Shown: piece by piece, positions 47,216 to 61,107 of the stretch | How the letters are laid out: each line of letters starts with the position of its first letter | How positions within the stretch are numbered: position 1 is the first letter of the stretch | Assembly (NCBI RefSeq): GCF_018991925.1 | Contig: NW_024748870.1 | Coordinates: 1 to 64,000 of the forward strand | Reading direction: 5' to 3' | Length of the DNA: 64,000 nt | Source of the DNA: Homarus americanus | Lineage: Eukaryota; Arthropoda; Malacostraca; Decapoda; Nephropidae | The notes under the pieces: model-generated | The model's database searches: none | Told to the model about the DNA's origin: nothing | Seen by the model: the letters and a program-made list of their open reading frames with translations, nothing else | Made by a program: the position numbers and the translations under genes

Positions 47216-47395
47216 GCTGGTCTTCACAGCATCACTAGAGGGCGATCTCTCATGGTAGGGCGTGGGAGCACCGCCACCCGCCAAGACAGTTCACTGAGCA
47301 AACCAGACCTGGTCTGTAAACACTTTACATCTGGCGAAGTCACATGTTTAATATCACAGTACAGCACTGTAAGCAAAGCAAGCACAGACACAGAG

Positions 47396-49040
47396 GCATA
47401 GTAGGCGACACAGAGGCATGGTAGCTGATACAAATGCATTGTAGGTGACACAGAGGTATGGTAGGTGACAAAGATGCATGGTAGCTGATACAAATGCATT
47501 GTAGGTGACACAGAGGCATGTGACACAGATGCATGTAGATTATCACAGAGGCATGGTTGGTGACACAGTTATCAAAAGTGACACAGAGGCATGGTAGGTG
47601 ACACAAGTGTAAGTAAGGTGACACAGATGCATAGTGGATTATCACCAGAGGCATGGTTGGACTACAGAATTATGTTAAGTGACTGAGGCATGGTCACAGA
47701 GGCATGATGGGTGACACAGAAGTATAGTAGGTGACACAGAGGCACGGTGGGTGACAGGGCATGGTAGGTGATACAGAGGCATGTAAAGTGACACAGGACA
47801 TAGTAAAAGTGACACAGAGGCATGTTAGGTGACACAATGCATGGTAATGACACAGGCATTATAGTAGGTACACAAGGGCATAGTCAGTGGCACAGATGCA
47901 TAGTGGAGTGAAACACAGGTATGGTGGTGACACATATGCATGAGTAAATGACACAAGGTATAGTTAATTGACACAGACATAGTCAAGTGACAGGGTATGG
48001 TAGAATGACACAGATGCATAATTAAATGACACAGAATTATAGTTGGTGACACAAGGGCATGGTGGGTGGGCTGGAGGCATGTAGAGCGACACAGGGTATG
48101 GTATGTGACCTGGGGACATGGTGGGTGACACAGGTGTGGTGATGACACAGGTGTATAGTAAGCTGACATAGAGGTATGGTGGGTGATGGGTGTATGGTGG
48201 CTGACCTGGAGGTATGAGTGGGTGACACAGGCCTGGTGGGGTGACCTGGGGCATGGAGGGTGGCCTGGGGGCATGGTGGGTGTGACACAGAAATGGTGGC
48301 TGGGCCACAGGGGTATGGTGGGTGAAGCCTGCCTGGGGCAGTAGGTGACCTGGGCATGGTGGCTGAGCACAGGGGCATGGTGGGTGACCCGGGGGCATGT
48401 TGGGTGACCTGGGGCAGTTGGGTGGCCTGGGGCAGATGGGTGACAGGGCATGGTGGGTGACCTGGGGCATGGTGGGTGACCTGCGGGGCATGGTGGTGTG
48501 AGCACAGAGCATGATGGACACAGGGCATGGTGGGTGACCTGCAGGCATGGTGGGTGACACAGAGGGCATGGTAGCTGACACAGGGTATGGTGGGTGAGCA
48601 GAGGCATGGTGGGTGACACTGGGGTGTGGGAGGGTGACAGAGGTATGGTGGGTGACACAGATGCATAGTGAATGTGGCCACAGGCATTATAGTGGGGCTG
48701 GGAGGCATGAGGGTGACATGGATATGGTGTGGGTGGGGGGGCATGGTGGGTGAGCACAGGGCATGGTGGCTGGCAGAGAGGGCATGTTGGGTGACACAGA
48801 GCATGGTGGGTGACCTGGAGGCATAGTGGGTGACCAAGGGGCATGGTGGGTGACACAGAGGCATGGTGGGTGAGCATAGATGCATGGTGGGTGACAGGGG
48901 CATGGTGGGTGACACAAGGGCATGTTAGGTGGCATGAAATGTTAGGTGATACAGAGGCATGGTAGGTGACACAAGAGGCATGTTAGGTGACAGACACTGT
49001 GGAGCAGTAGGTGACACAATGCTGGTAGGTGATGCAGGTG
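47396..49040. repeat. 20 bp minisatellite, about 1.65 kb
   Basis: Diverged tandem copies of a unit close to 'ggtgggtgacacagaggcat'. Because 20 is not a multiple of three, all frames spell the same 20-residue cycle. That explains the 100-350 codon His/Pro/Cys-rich frames on the minus strand, which I reject as genes. Confidence 0.92.
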
Positions 49041-50440
49041 TGAATATGCAGGATTTTCCCAGATAATTATATATGTCGGCATTTCCTAGGTTCTCTAGTA
49101 CTAAATGCAATTTCCAAGACCATATCCATGCAAGTTATACATTCCCAGTTATTTGGGGTTTACTGTATGTATGTTGTGTTGTCAAGTAAGAGCAACCATT
49201 GAGACCCACACAATTTATTATTAAATGAGGGCAGAAAGTCAGATGAGCAACCTGGAACTTGGTCTATATGGCAGGATGGTCTAATATCTTCCAGCAGTAG
49301 TACCTCCCTGTTTGATAATATCCTAGTACCTATGCTGTGGTTTATTACTGCATTACTTTCCTTTTTAGTATGTACAGTCACTCAAAATAAGTATCTGAAA
49401 AGTGGGGTCCGATGGATGTCAAAAGCGAACACTATAACCCATGTAGTCTGGGCACTGTTACAGTTCTCTGCCACTTCCCCAGTATCTCGTCCAATGTGTG
49501 TCATATTGTCGCCAGACAATATTTTTCAATACTTTTTGAGTGACTTTACATTTAAAAAGAAATATTTGTTTGCACAGTAATTATAAATAGACCCAGAGCA
49601 GAAAAAATTCAGCATTACCAAGATTGGTCTTCCCACCCACACACCAACCATGTGAGGATGTGGCTAAACGAGTGCAATCTTTCATAACAATGGAGCAGAA
49701 AGGTTTGGAGTGATTTTCTCTCCATTTTCCATATGATTGCTTTTCAAATTATTTATCACTTTTATACTGTATATTTTGGTAGCATATTAGTCAAAGGCTG
49801 AAGTAGGGTTTTACATCATGTGTCTCGGATGTCTCCACATAGGTGTGGCGTTTTTAACGAAATTAATCTTGATTTAGCGAACTAGCTCGCGAATTAGTGA
49901 AAAATAGCAAGCTAAATTGAGTTAGTTATATCAGTTCCGTTAAATGGAGAGTAAACTTTTACTTGTTCTTATTTTAAGTGTGTTTACAAGATGATGAGGA
50001 TATTGATCTTTTAGTGTGTACTGTACTGGCCACCTGATGATAGCAACTATCTTGTAGTCAGTCACTGTGTAAATTGGGGTTTACTGTGCAGTAAATGTCT
50101 TCTCTGTGGAACCGGGTTGTTTATTTGTTCCAAAAGCATTATCTATGAAAATCTTTTGGAATTAATTATGTTTTAACAATAACTTTAAGTTAGCCTTCTT
50201 ATTCTTTAACCTTCATTTACATTGCATATCCTTAAAAATAGAAACATTTCAGTTCATACACCTGCTTCATTCCTTTGCTGATCCTTTAGAAACATTAAGC
50301 AGGTTCACCTCCAGTCTTTACTCTTTCACTTTGATGTTCCTCGAAAAATGTCATAACTGAATCTTTTACTAGCCATTACATTTATGATTTTTGTCTACAA
50401 AAGAAAACTTGACTCTTTAACACACTGGTTTCAGATGTCA
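49041..50440. other. Low-information region
   Basis: Bases 49,165-49,290 resemble the interior of the CCGTATATCACGG family ('gttgtgttgtcaa.gtaagag' and 'gggcagaaagtcag'). 49,845-49,960 has unpaired terminal-repeat-like sequence ('ttagcgaactagctcgcgaattag'). I see nothing else; the 73- and 82-codon frames have no motifs. Confidence 0.45.
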
Positions 50441-50449
50441 CTTATTTCA

Positions 50450-51680
50450 GAGGAATTTACATATGAATGGCTTACTTCCATCCCCAATATCTCTTATAAC
50501 TGAGAACAATATCTGTTTCTTTTTCGAGGCCTCCCTCTTTTCTATGAGGAATGGAAGTGACTCACTACTTGTGAGGTGGTTTGGTCTTTTTTTTCAGGCG
50601 TGTGTTATTTTCTGAAGGGTGGTGTGCTCTCATTGAAAAAGTCATCATCTGAATTATCATTCAGTGCTTTTTGAAAAAAATGTAGCGAGTCTTTTCTAGG
50701 CGGGTCTGGATGACCTTTGTTTTCTGAGATCATCTTTAATATTTTTGTGAGTGATGAAAATAATCATCTGTTTCTAGGCTTAATAATTCTTCATTAACAA
50801 CGGTACCAGTTTCTGAATCCTAAGAATTTGATGAGAAGTCTTTATCTGGAATGAGCATTTCTCTTTCTCTTTTTGTTTCTAGACATCCACATTGTCTCCC
50901 TGTTTGAAACTTTATTGTTGAATTTAAAATGCAGTTCTTTGGGTAAATATAAAACTAAGTCTGAGTGTGATCGTTCTGAGGAAATGTAAAAAGCTCCTTT
51001 ACCTTGTTTAGAACAACTCTTAGTTATTGTACTGTGGGTTTCCTAAACAGGTTCTTGTAAATATCAGCACATTTCTCAGTATGGAGTTTTATCTGTTCTC
51101 TAGGATCACTACCTGCAGAGGAGGGTAGAGGATCATCCACCTTCGAAGAATCACCTGAATCTTGTGTTTATCCATTTCATTTACTGGGGGTACATATTTT
51201 TTAATAATTTTTCTTTCACTGAAGATAACACATTTTGTGCTTCTGATTGATCTGAATATTTCCAGTACCATAACCTAAGACGGTTTTTCCTGAAATGTTT
51301 CTCCCATTCCCTTATATGAGTTCTATGGTTCCAGAATCTTTCAAACATGACCAGGCAACTTGGACCAGTCACTGCAATCTGAACTTCCACACAACATTTT
51401 TTTACATAATCTGCATCACCATGTTTTTTGCTTATCTAAATTCACTTTTAAGCAAGAAAAGATTAAAGGCTAATTGCTCAACTGCTGTTTCATAGCCTTT
51501 CTTTTCTTTGCCATTCAACACATCAGAATGTTCCTCCTCAGAAATCAACCCAAGTCACTGCTGCCAGTACAATCTTAAGTCACTGTCCATTACACTTCTG
51601 TTTTCTTCTGCTGTACTTGTTTCCTGTTCCCAAACCCAACCCCAAAGAAGAAGCTTCAGTAATATGTAAAGAAACAATGA
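50450..51680 (-). other. Coding-like stretch of unknown identity
   Basis: On the minus strand several adjacent short frames have protein-like composition: 'SEEEHSDVLNGKEKKGYETA' (near 51,540), 'HIREWEKHFRKNRLRLWYW' (near 51,300), 'GSDPREQIKLHTEKCADIYK' (near 51,080), 'KELFTSSERSHSDLVLYLPK' (near 50,970) and 'EELLSLETDDYF' (near 50,770). They are separated by stops and frameshifts. This could be a processed pseudogene, a decayed transposon protein or exons of a host gene; I recognise no family. Confidence 0.25.
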
Positions 51681-51964
51681 AAATGTACACCAACTCATGC
51701 TCAAATTTGTGATAATAAATAATAGTTCCTACAAAACAAGTTGATATCTTTATTATTATTCAGCAGTTTGGCTGTTAAGGTGAGTGTTAGCTAAAGTAAT
51801 CAGCATACAGGTTGAGCATCTTTTATCAAGAATTCAATACAACTAAAAGCTTTATGAATGGACTATTTTGTATGTGAGTGGGAAGGCAAAGGTACCGTAA
51901 TTTTGGATAACTTGGATGAAAGGATGAAGCCGTTTTTTTTCTAAAAAACAGTTTTTGTGATATA

Positions 51965-52958
51965 CAGTAGGCTCTCGCCAATAACGTTTAATAGGTGCCT
52001 GAAAAACGCCGTTATTAGCGAAAACGTTATTTGTGTGACATTAAAATACATGTAAAAAGGGTTTATTGGTGCCGCCGCCCCAAGAATTTCACCCAATTTT
52101 TCCCCTTGAAGCCCTCTTAACACTTTTTGTTCGCTGAAATAAAAAGAATTGTTATTCAATCATCAAATTAAAGAGTTTGAGTAATATAACACTTAGTTTG
52201 GGGGAGTTTTTGAGGTGCTTGGTGTGATGGTTGTTCCGTAACTGAGGGCCGCTAAGACTTGCACTGTCTTTCATTCTTCAAGCTAACCATTTCACAAGAA
52301 AATGCTCTGTTATCACTAACAACCTGTTTCTATCACTTTTATCATTCATAGCTCGCCTCGCATTTCCATCACTACCGAAATATTTCTTAGCCAGTGCAAT
52401 ACTCTTCTTGGTCTCCTCTAAGTTCCTCTTAATATTTCGCACTGTAGACTCAGGACGGTTCAATTTCCTCACAATATCAATGTTCCATGCACCACTTTCA
52501 ATGAGCAAAACAATCTGTTCTTTAACCTTGACCGAGTAGGCACGCTTCTTGAGGCTTTGTCTCTTAGCTTTGGGGTCTTTTTTCTCATTCACTTTAAAAG
52601 TTCCGGGCATTCAGGCGGCAAATCACTCCCTCCACCACCTCCCCTAACCCCCACAGGCAAAAATGCGGAAGCCATTGTTGATCACCGACCCTAGCGACCA
52701 CTGGTTATAGAGGCGAAAATCTCATACGTGGGAGCAGCGCGGTATTCCACCGAGCGTGTGAGAGTGAGGCGGAGCGGAAACCTACGTCATCAACATGGCG
52801 GCAAACAAATGCTATCAATGATGCGCACGGACGCTTCCCGCGAAATCTCCTTTATTCAAGAGAATCCAGACGTTATTATCGAAAATGGGTATCTATTGTA
52901 ACTTACCGTTATTGTCGAAAACGTTATTGTGGAAGTCGTTATTGGCGAGAGCCTACTG
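51965..52958 (-). mobile_element. 994 bp Tigger element (CAGTAGGCTCTCGCC)
   Basis: Ends CAGTAGGCTCTCGCCAATAACG on both sides in inverted order, with TA at 51,963-51,964 and 52,959-52,960. Subterminal 'aaaacgttatt' motifs repeat. It keeps the transposase N-terminus at 52,278-52,610 and lacks the catalytic domain: the complementary kind of deletion to the short derivatives that keep only the C-terminus. Confidence 0.9.
52278..52610 (-). CDS. Truncated Tigger transposase, N-terminal DNA-binding domain
   Basis: A 110-codon open frame starting MPGTFKVNEKKDPKAKRQSL. A basic N-terminus is followed by the first pogo/CENP-B-type helix-turn-helix, with 'YSVKVKEQIVLLIESGAWNI' then 'DIVRKLNRPESTVRNIKRNL'. 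The family form is 'ysl..Kl.ii...e.g....diar.l..p.sTvr.ikk'. It continues with 'FGSDGNARRAMNDKSDRNRL', part of the linker to the second DNA-binding motif, and ends at a stop shortly after. Full Tigger transposases are around 450-600 residues, so about four fifths are missing. The start is the Met near the right terminal repeat. The open frame might encode a protein that binds terminal repeats without catalysis; whether it is expressed is unknown. Confidence 0.75.
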   Translation of the reverse strand: MPGTFKVNEKKDPKAKRQSLKKRAYSVKVKEQIVLLIESGAWNIDIVRKLNRPESTVRNIKRNLEETKKSIALAKKYFGSDGNARRAMNDKSDRNRLLVITEHFLVKWLA

Positions 52959-53393
52959 TAGTCCAGAATGCAACGCCTAGCTTATACCTAGGTATGTTAA
53001 AGCCTAGAAATAACTCGCCAGGCCAACATACAGGCAATTAAAACATCTAACAATTACTAATATGTAATATTAAGAGGACACGTCCCTACCTGGCATTTAA
53101 CTGCAATTCTCAAAACCCCTTCCCACACCCCACCATATGCATCACGACCTTCATCTCTTGCCTCAGAGCGAGCAGTAAACAAAAGTCAACTCTCGAGGGG
53201 TGGAGTTGGGTGGGTTATCTGCGTCGCATTCTGGACTATATCACAAAAACTGTTTAAAAAAAAAAAAGGCTTTTTCTTCAATCCAGAATGCGACGTCCAG
53301 CTCTGAATACCCAAGCAGGAGGTGACGTTGTATAAAGCACCGCTAGATTAGGTCCAGATTATGATTATAAACCGTTTGGAATATTTTGCAAGA

Positions 53394-53702
53394 CAGCGCC
53401 TCACCGATTTACGACCTACTCGACTTACGACCACCAGCACTTACGACCTGCCTCAGTTGTACCAAAATTTTGTCAAATTATGCATTTTCGAGTCCCAACG
53501 TCAGTACAGACAAAATTTTTGTTTGTAATTCACTTTAAAATGGCTGGCAAGCTTAAAAGTGAGAGTTTTGTGGTGCTGAGAAGAAAGAGAGACCCCCATT
53601 TTAGATTTTCTATGTACTATTTAAGCATTTTCGACTTATGACCATTTCGACTTACGACCTGGATTTGGGTCCCTAACCCCGTCGTAAGTCGGGGAGCAGC
53701 TG
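53394..53702. mobile_element. 309 bp MITE (CAGCTCTTCCCCGACTTAC family)
   Basis: The right end is CAGCTGCTCCCCGACTTACG (reverse complement) next to TA; the left end is a mutated CAGCGCCTCACCGATTTACG without a clear TA. The interior matches 32,391-32,690 in opposite orientation, including the 'ttttaaagtgaatta' arm and 'aagcttgccagccatttt'. Non-coding. Confidence 0.8.
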
Positions 53703-53829
53703 TATCAGGAACATTTACCGGAAGGTAAAATGTTAATTTACTTATCTTAATGAGGATACTCACTTTATTCTGATGAGGAAGGTCCTGGTTGTGGAGATGG
53801 ACCAGGTGGGGGAGGGGACCCCACCACAT

Positions 53830-54467
53830 GTGAAACATCTTTCAGAGACAAAGATAGCTGTTTTTAAAAGTTTTTGAAGATCTCCCAAAACCCACTTCTT
53901 TGATCTGACTGAGGCTCATAGCCACAGAAAGGCCACAGACCCTGCATATTTCCTAGTGTCATGTGCCAAAAATTTCTTGCCAGGGTCTGCTTGATTCAAT
54001 AACTGAGATAAATTTTTTGTCATTTGATAAGGAGACAATTTCTTACCATCCTGTGATGAGAATACATACGGGCTTCGATTAGGGAATCTGGGTAACTATT
54101 CCTGAAGATTCCTAACTGGGCACAATATATGAGGAACCCTTGTCTCATCCATTAGCTGTTTTATCCTAATAGGTTGAGCTTGAAAATCCTCCCTTTCATT
54201 TTTTCTTAGGATCTCCATAGGAAAAAGGGTGACATCCTCCTCATATAATACCAATAATGATGGATTATTGGAAATTGAAATCAGCTCACTGATTCTCATA
54301 CCTGTTGCTATTGCTAGAAGGAAGGCTGCCTTCTGGAGCAATCTGTCCCGGTTCAGATTTATATTGTAATTAGGCCCCATAAGAAATTTGGTAACTTTTT
54401 CTAGAGACCAAGCTGGGATTCTCTTAAGCCGAGGGGGTCTCTGAATGAAAAAGGACGATCTGAGCAT
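53830..54467 (-). pseudogene. DIRS-like tyrosine recombinase (relic)
   Basis: DIRS retrotransposons integrate with a tyrosine recombinase instead of a DDE integrase. The open frame 54,096-54,467 reads 'AWSLEKVTKFL', then 'LLQKAAFLLAIATGMRISEL' with the box-A catalytic Arg at 54,294-54,296, then 'LFPMEILRKNE' and 'HILCPVRNLQE'. One TAG stop follows, but the same frame continues with 'SPYVFSSQDG' and 'HDTRKYA' (53,946-53,963), which supplies the box-B H-x-x-R motif. A further stop lies just downstream, and the nucleophilic Tyr was not identified with certainty. The fusion point with the RT frame at 54,424-54,467 suggests that RNase H and any methylase region were deleted. Confidence 0.75.
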
Positions 54468-55402
54468 TTGATAAATCCAATTTCTGATATGGTATGAGAT
54501 TTGATTTGACCTGGTTTATCTTTAATCCTAGGTTTTGAAATAGTACTAGTGTACGTTGGGTCGCCCTTTGACTATCTTCGAAAGAGTTTCCCACTATCAG
54601 CCAACCGTCTAGGTAAGCAAAAGTTCTTATGCCCTCCTTTGCAAGGATCTCTCTGGGGATGTTTGCCAGTTTTGTAAACACTTTTGACGCAATTGTCAGG
54701 CCGAATGGCATCACCGTGAATTGATAAGTTACATCCTCTACTGCGAACACTAGAAACTTTCTGTACCTGGGAGCAACAATAACATGATAATAGGCATCTT
54801 CGAGATCCACTTTTGAGATCCAAGCATTGGCGGAAGTAGATGCTTCAGATGATCGTAAGTGAGCATCTTGAAACTTTTTCTGGTAATAAACTTGTTCAGG
54901 ATGGAAAGATCTAAAATCCACCTCAATTTGTGGCTGCCTTTCTTGAGGACTGGGAATAGGGGAGACATGAAACATTTCTCTGACTGCAACAGTTCTATCA
55001 CACCTCTGTTTAACAGTTGAATTACAAATTGTGTGAGTTACAGGTTGGTTTTTTACCCCTTTTTGGTAACACTAGGGGAGGGAGCCTCAACCAAGTCTAT
55101 GTGAGGCCCCCTTTGATTGTCTTGTATGCCCATATGGAAGAAGTCCACCTGTTTTCCCAACCCCCTAGACGACCCAGCTGTCTGGCTTCATTCCACCACT
55201 GATGTGGTGGAATAAGGTCTCCTTCCACTTCAGAACAAACGGCCACCCCTACTACGTCTTGGATTGTTTTCTCCTCTAAAGTTTCCTCTAGGTTGATAAC
55301 TGAACCGAGCAGCTGGTCCTGTTCCCCTGTAAAATCTTCCTCTTTTAGATTTCCAAAAGGTCTGAGGACTCCTGGGGACAGTAATATTAATAGCTTGCTC
55401 AA
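54424..55402 (-). pseudogene. DIRS-like reverse transcriptase (relic)
   Basis: A pre-RT frame (55,097-55,402) with 'HQWWNEARQLGRLGGW' resembles the 'GGRLxxFxxxW' start of DIRS pol. The RT frame (54,424-54,975, 183 codons) includes 'DFRSFHPEQVYYQKKF', the first catalytic Asp in 'ISKVDLEDAYYHVIVAP', 'FTVMPFGLTIASKVFTKLAN' and 'RTFAYLDGWLI'. The last should be YLDD in this family; the second Asp is Gly (GGT, 54,604-54,606), so the polymerase would be inactive. The frame ends soon after 'LGLKINQVKSNL' and is followed at once by the recombinase relic. Domain order gag, RT, recombinase supports DIRS rather than LTR elements. Confidence 0.8.
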
Positions 55403-56236
55403 CAGCTGTTCTATACTTAACTAATGTTTGTTCATCAAACAAAGCAGGAAAAAGAGGGGAAGAACAAAGCAATAAATAAGCACTACCACTTAAAGCATTA
55501 TTTGTGGCTTGCTTCCTTTGCTGGGCTTTTAGTTTTAGGGCTTTCAACAACATATCTAAAAATGAGCTGCACAGGAAATATGGAATCCTTTGTATAGCAG
55601 CAGCAAACATTTGTCTACTTCTGAATTTTCCTCATAGTCCAGCACAAACTTAGTCAATAACTGAAACATCATAATAGCAGACCAAATATCCACTGCCAAC
55701 TTCCTAATTTTAAATTCTTCAAGCAACAGTGCAGAAGCAACTGGTTTCAAATTTATTTCATAACTTATATCAACATATTTTGGAGTCGACAAATACTGGG
55801 AAAGTTCACATAAGGCACTCTGTTTGTCATTAAATTGGAACTTCAAAAAACTAAACTTGTGAACATTCCTGTCAGCAGGAATGAATGTTAAGTCTTTCAA
55901 TATATTAGCCCAGACTTCAACTATTTCAGAGATCATTTTGGGGCAAATATTCGGCCAAGAAATTGTAGTATCACCTTCTAAAAACAATGAATGATGACCC
56001 ACAGTTGTCTGGCCTTCCTGTCTCTTTGTAAGTGCTGAGAGATCAGGAAGTTTAGAAACATTTTCATAAAATACCTTGAATAAGGAATCCACAGACTCAG
56101 ATGTGGTAGAAAACAATGAAGACTTAGATCTTACCAATGTTACCCAAGGCCTGTTGGGATCATCCTTACACTCAATGTTATCCATCAGTTGAATGGCAGT
56201 CGAGAGCAGCCAGTTTCCATTTATAGTAACCAACAC
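55230..56236 (-). pseudogene. DIRS-like gag (relic)
   Basis: Two overlapping minus frames, 55,556-56,236 (226 codons) and 55,230-55,610 (126 codons), form one reading path with a single frameshift near 55,580. The first is helical and without zinc motifs. The second ends in a basic Gly/Arg-rich tail ('RGRFYRGTGPAAR', 'RGNFRGENNPRRSRGGRLF'), as is common in DIRS gag proteins, which probably binds element RNA. It is placed directly upstream of the RT. Identification is by position and tail composition rather than a diagnostic domain. Confidence 0.6.
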
Positions 56237-56315
56237 TTTTGCCCCAGGTGGAAGAGGTTGCCAAAATAGGGACAGGATGAAGTCAGTCTCAACAGGTTTT
56301 CCCTGCTCTAGAGAC

Positions 56316-57368
56316 TGAACAAATTACCCAGCCAGAATATAATTTACATTGCTGGAATTCTTACAATTTGATGATCATTTTTAATATAAACATCATAGAT
56401 TTTGCATTAGACATACAAATTTTAGATGTAATGCTTACTCTGAGTAAATATGTTATCTTTTGTGCAAAATATATGACATTTATATTCAAAATGTTCCTGG
56501 TCTTACAAGGAATCCAGCAATGTCAATTATATTATCCTAACTTTAGACAGATATTATTTGTTACTAAAAGTTAAAATTAGTTTTTTCACCCAACACATCT
56601 CTGGTAGGGAGGGAAGGTGGGGGGTGGGGGGAGCGTTGGGACTGACAGATCACCTGGCACGGTTGGAAGAGGGGGGGAGGCAAGGTGGGGTACTTTGATT
56701 GACAGATAGTGTCGTGAAAAATATTTTTTCTTTTTATTAACTGAAGATATTTGTTTTAGCTCATAAAATTCATACAAATTACTGGACCAGAATATAATTT
56801 ACATTGCCGGAATTCTTACAATATGATGATCATTTTGAATATAAACATCATGGATTTTGCATTAGACATACAAATTTTAGATCTAATGTAATAATTTGGT
56901 TTACACAAAGCAAGTATTTTATCTTTTGTGCAAAATATATGAAGTTTACATTCAAAATATTCCCTGACCTGCAAGGAATCCAGAAATGTCAATTATATTA
57001 TCCTAACTTTAGTCTGAGGTATTATTTATTACTAAACGTTAAAATCTAGTGTTTCACCCAATCATTTCTCAGAGAGGTAGGGGCCAGTGAGCTGGGAAGA
57101 GGGGGGGGGGGGGATTTGAGTCTATTATTTGAATGGACATTAACCTGGCGACTGTATTTCTCTTAAATATTAATTGTGTGAGCATACCATCATAAAATTT
57201 AGATGTTATTTTTACTACAACATAGGTATTGTGTCGGAAAAAGTGGAGTTTGGGGGTCGGGCCAGTCTCTATTGGAATTAATCCCATATGTTCTGTTGTT
57301 CCATTTACGCGGATTTCACTTAACGCGGTACCCTGTGGGTTCAATTGACAGCGTAAATCGGGGTACTA

Positions 57369-57371
<3 letters not shown>
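56316..57371. mobile_element. Tigger-like fold-back element, left end missing
   Basis: Cores at 56,330-56,555 and 56,780-57,020 with a G-rich spacer at 56,605-56,690. The right end is 'gtaaatcggggtactactg', CAGTAGTACCCCGATTTACG in reverse complement, followed by TA. The left border runs straight into the DIRS relic at about 56,315 without a terminal repeat. The 63-91 codon frames are core translations. Confidence 0.7.

Positions 57372-57420
<49 letters not shown>
57372..57420. repeat. (TA)n between two Tigger ends
   Basis: TA array ending 'cacac', bounded by the right end of one element and the left end of the next. Confidence 0.95.
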
Positions 57421-57421
<1 letters not shown>

Positions 57422-57423
<2 letters not shown>

Positions 57424-58625
57424 GTATTACCCCGCCTAACGCGGTTTCACTTAACGCGTTTTATCATATACGCGGTGCCTCGCCAGAGCTGAACTTTCAC
57501 TTAACACGGATTTTTTCCACATATACGCGGTGAGTGTCCGGCTCGAGATGCTATTTTTAGATTTGCCCCACCCCCCACCCTGCCTGACTGCCTGTTTTAG
57601 CTCATAAAATTCATACAAATTGCCCGGTCAGAATATAATTTACATTGCTGGAATTCTTATAATTTGGTGATCATTTTGAATATAAACATCATATATTTTG
57701 CATTAGACATACAAATTTTAGATAAAAATTTTTCTCAGAGTAACTATGTTATCTTTTGTGCAAAATATATGACATTTATATTCAAAATATTCCTGGTCTT
57801 ACAAGGAATCCAGCAATGTCAATTATATTATCCTAACTTTAATCTGAGGTATTATTTAATACTAAATGTTAAAAACTCTTGAAGGGAGGATTGGTGGGGG
57901 GTGGGGGGAGGGTTGGGACTGACCGCGCGGTTGGAAGAGGGGGGGAGGCAAGGTGGGGTACTTTGATTGACAGATAGTGTCCTGAAGATTATTTTTTTTT
58001 TTTATTAACTGAAGATATTTGTTTTAGCTCATAAAATTCATACAAATTACCCGGTCAGAATATAATTTACATTGCTGGAATTCTTATAATTTGGTGATCA
58101 TTTTGAATATAAACATCATATATTTTGCATTAAACATACAAATTTTAGATAAAAAATTTTCTCTAGGTAACTATGTTATCTTTTGTGCAAAATATATGAC
58201 ATTTATATTCAAAATATTCCTGGTCTTACAAGGAATCCAGCAATGTCAATTGTATTATCCTAACTTTAGTTTGAGGTATTATTTATTAAAATTTAGTGGT
58301 TTTCCCCCAAAATTTCTCAGAGAGGGAAGAGCCGGCAGTGTAGTGTGAGAGGGGGAGGGAGTTGAGTCCATTATTTGAATGGACATTAACTTGGCGACTG
58401 TATTTCTCTATTTCTCTTAAGTATTAATTGTGTGCATGTACCATCATAAAATTAAGATGTTATTTTTACTACAACATAGTTGTGTGTCTTCAAAAAGTGG
58501 AGTTTGGGGGTCGGGCCGGTTTCTATTGGAATTAATCCCATATGTTCTGTTGTTCACTTAACGCGGATTTCACTTAACACGGGACCCTCTGGGTTCTATT
58601 GACCGCGTTAAGTGGGGTACAACTG
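57422..58625. mobile_element. 1.2 kb Tigger-like fold-back element
   Basis: Ends CAGTATTACCCCGCCTAACG and CAGTTGTACCCCACTTAACG (reverse complement). Cores lie at 57,605-57,850 and 58,030-58,275, with a G-rich spacer at 57,885-57,960. The right side is followed by TA. No transposase seen. Confidence 0.8.
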
Positions 58626-60849
<2,224 letters not shown>

Positions 60850-60925
<76 letters not shown>

Positions 60926-60930
60926 TGTGT
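60850..60930. repeat. (TG)n microsatellite
   Basis: TG array starting directly at the terminal CTG of the preceding element and running to the LINE tail. Confidence 0.95.
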
Positions 60931-61040
60931 AAATAATAATAATAATAATAATTAACGGTTTATTGAAAAAGTTCTGCAGCCCGAAGGCTGAAAATATACA
61001 TTGGACATAAATGACTTATTACATACAGTGGTGGTTTAAT
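60931..61040 (-). mobile_element. LINE 3' end with (AAT)n tail
   Basis: In reverse complement it reads '...tgtatattttcagcc' then 'ctgca' and 'aataaaccgtt' followed by (ATT)n, the same arrangement as at 28,945-29,000. Only the 3' untranslated end is left. Confidence 0.75.
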
Positions 61041-61107
61041 AAAAGCCTTCATTAGAGAAAGGTAAAGGAACATACAGATTATTGTAGGTGTTGAACAGCA
61101 AACACGT

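Larger units (their letters stand above)
51930..53285. repeat. Inverted-repeat element interrupted by a Tigger
   Basis: The left arm 'aaaaaacagtttttgtgata' (51,943-51,962) continues after the Tigger as 'gtccagaatgcaacg' (52,961-52,975). The reverse complement of the continuous arm is at about 53,222-53,257. The element lies outside and older than the Tigger. Its full boundaries are not clear, and the sequence between the arms is non-coding. Confidence 0.6.

Noticed and set aside
47224..48935. His/Pro/Cys-rich frames up to 350 codons
   Set aside because: They are the 20 bp minisatellite read in three frames. There is no start context, and the repeat content is the same in all frames.
49332..49580. 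82-codon frame with a hydrophobic start
   Set aside because: A short hydrophobic run alone is not evidence of a gene in AT-rich repeat DNA.
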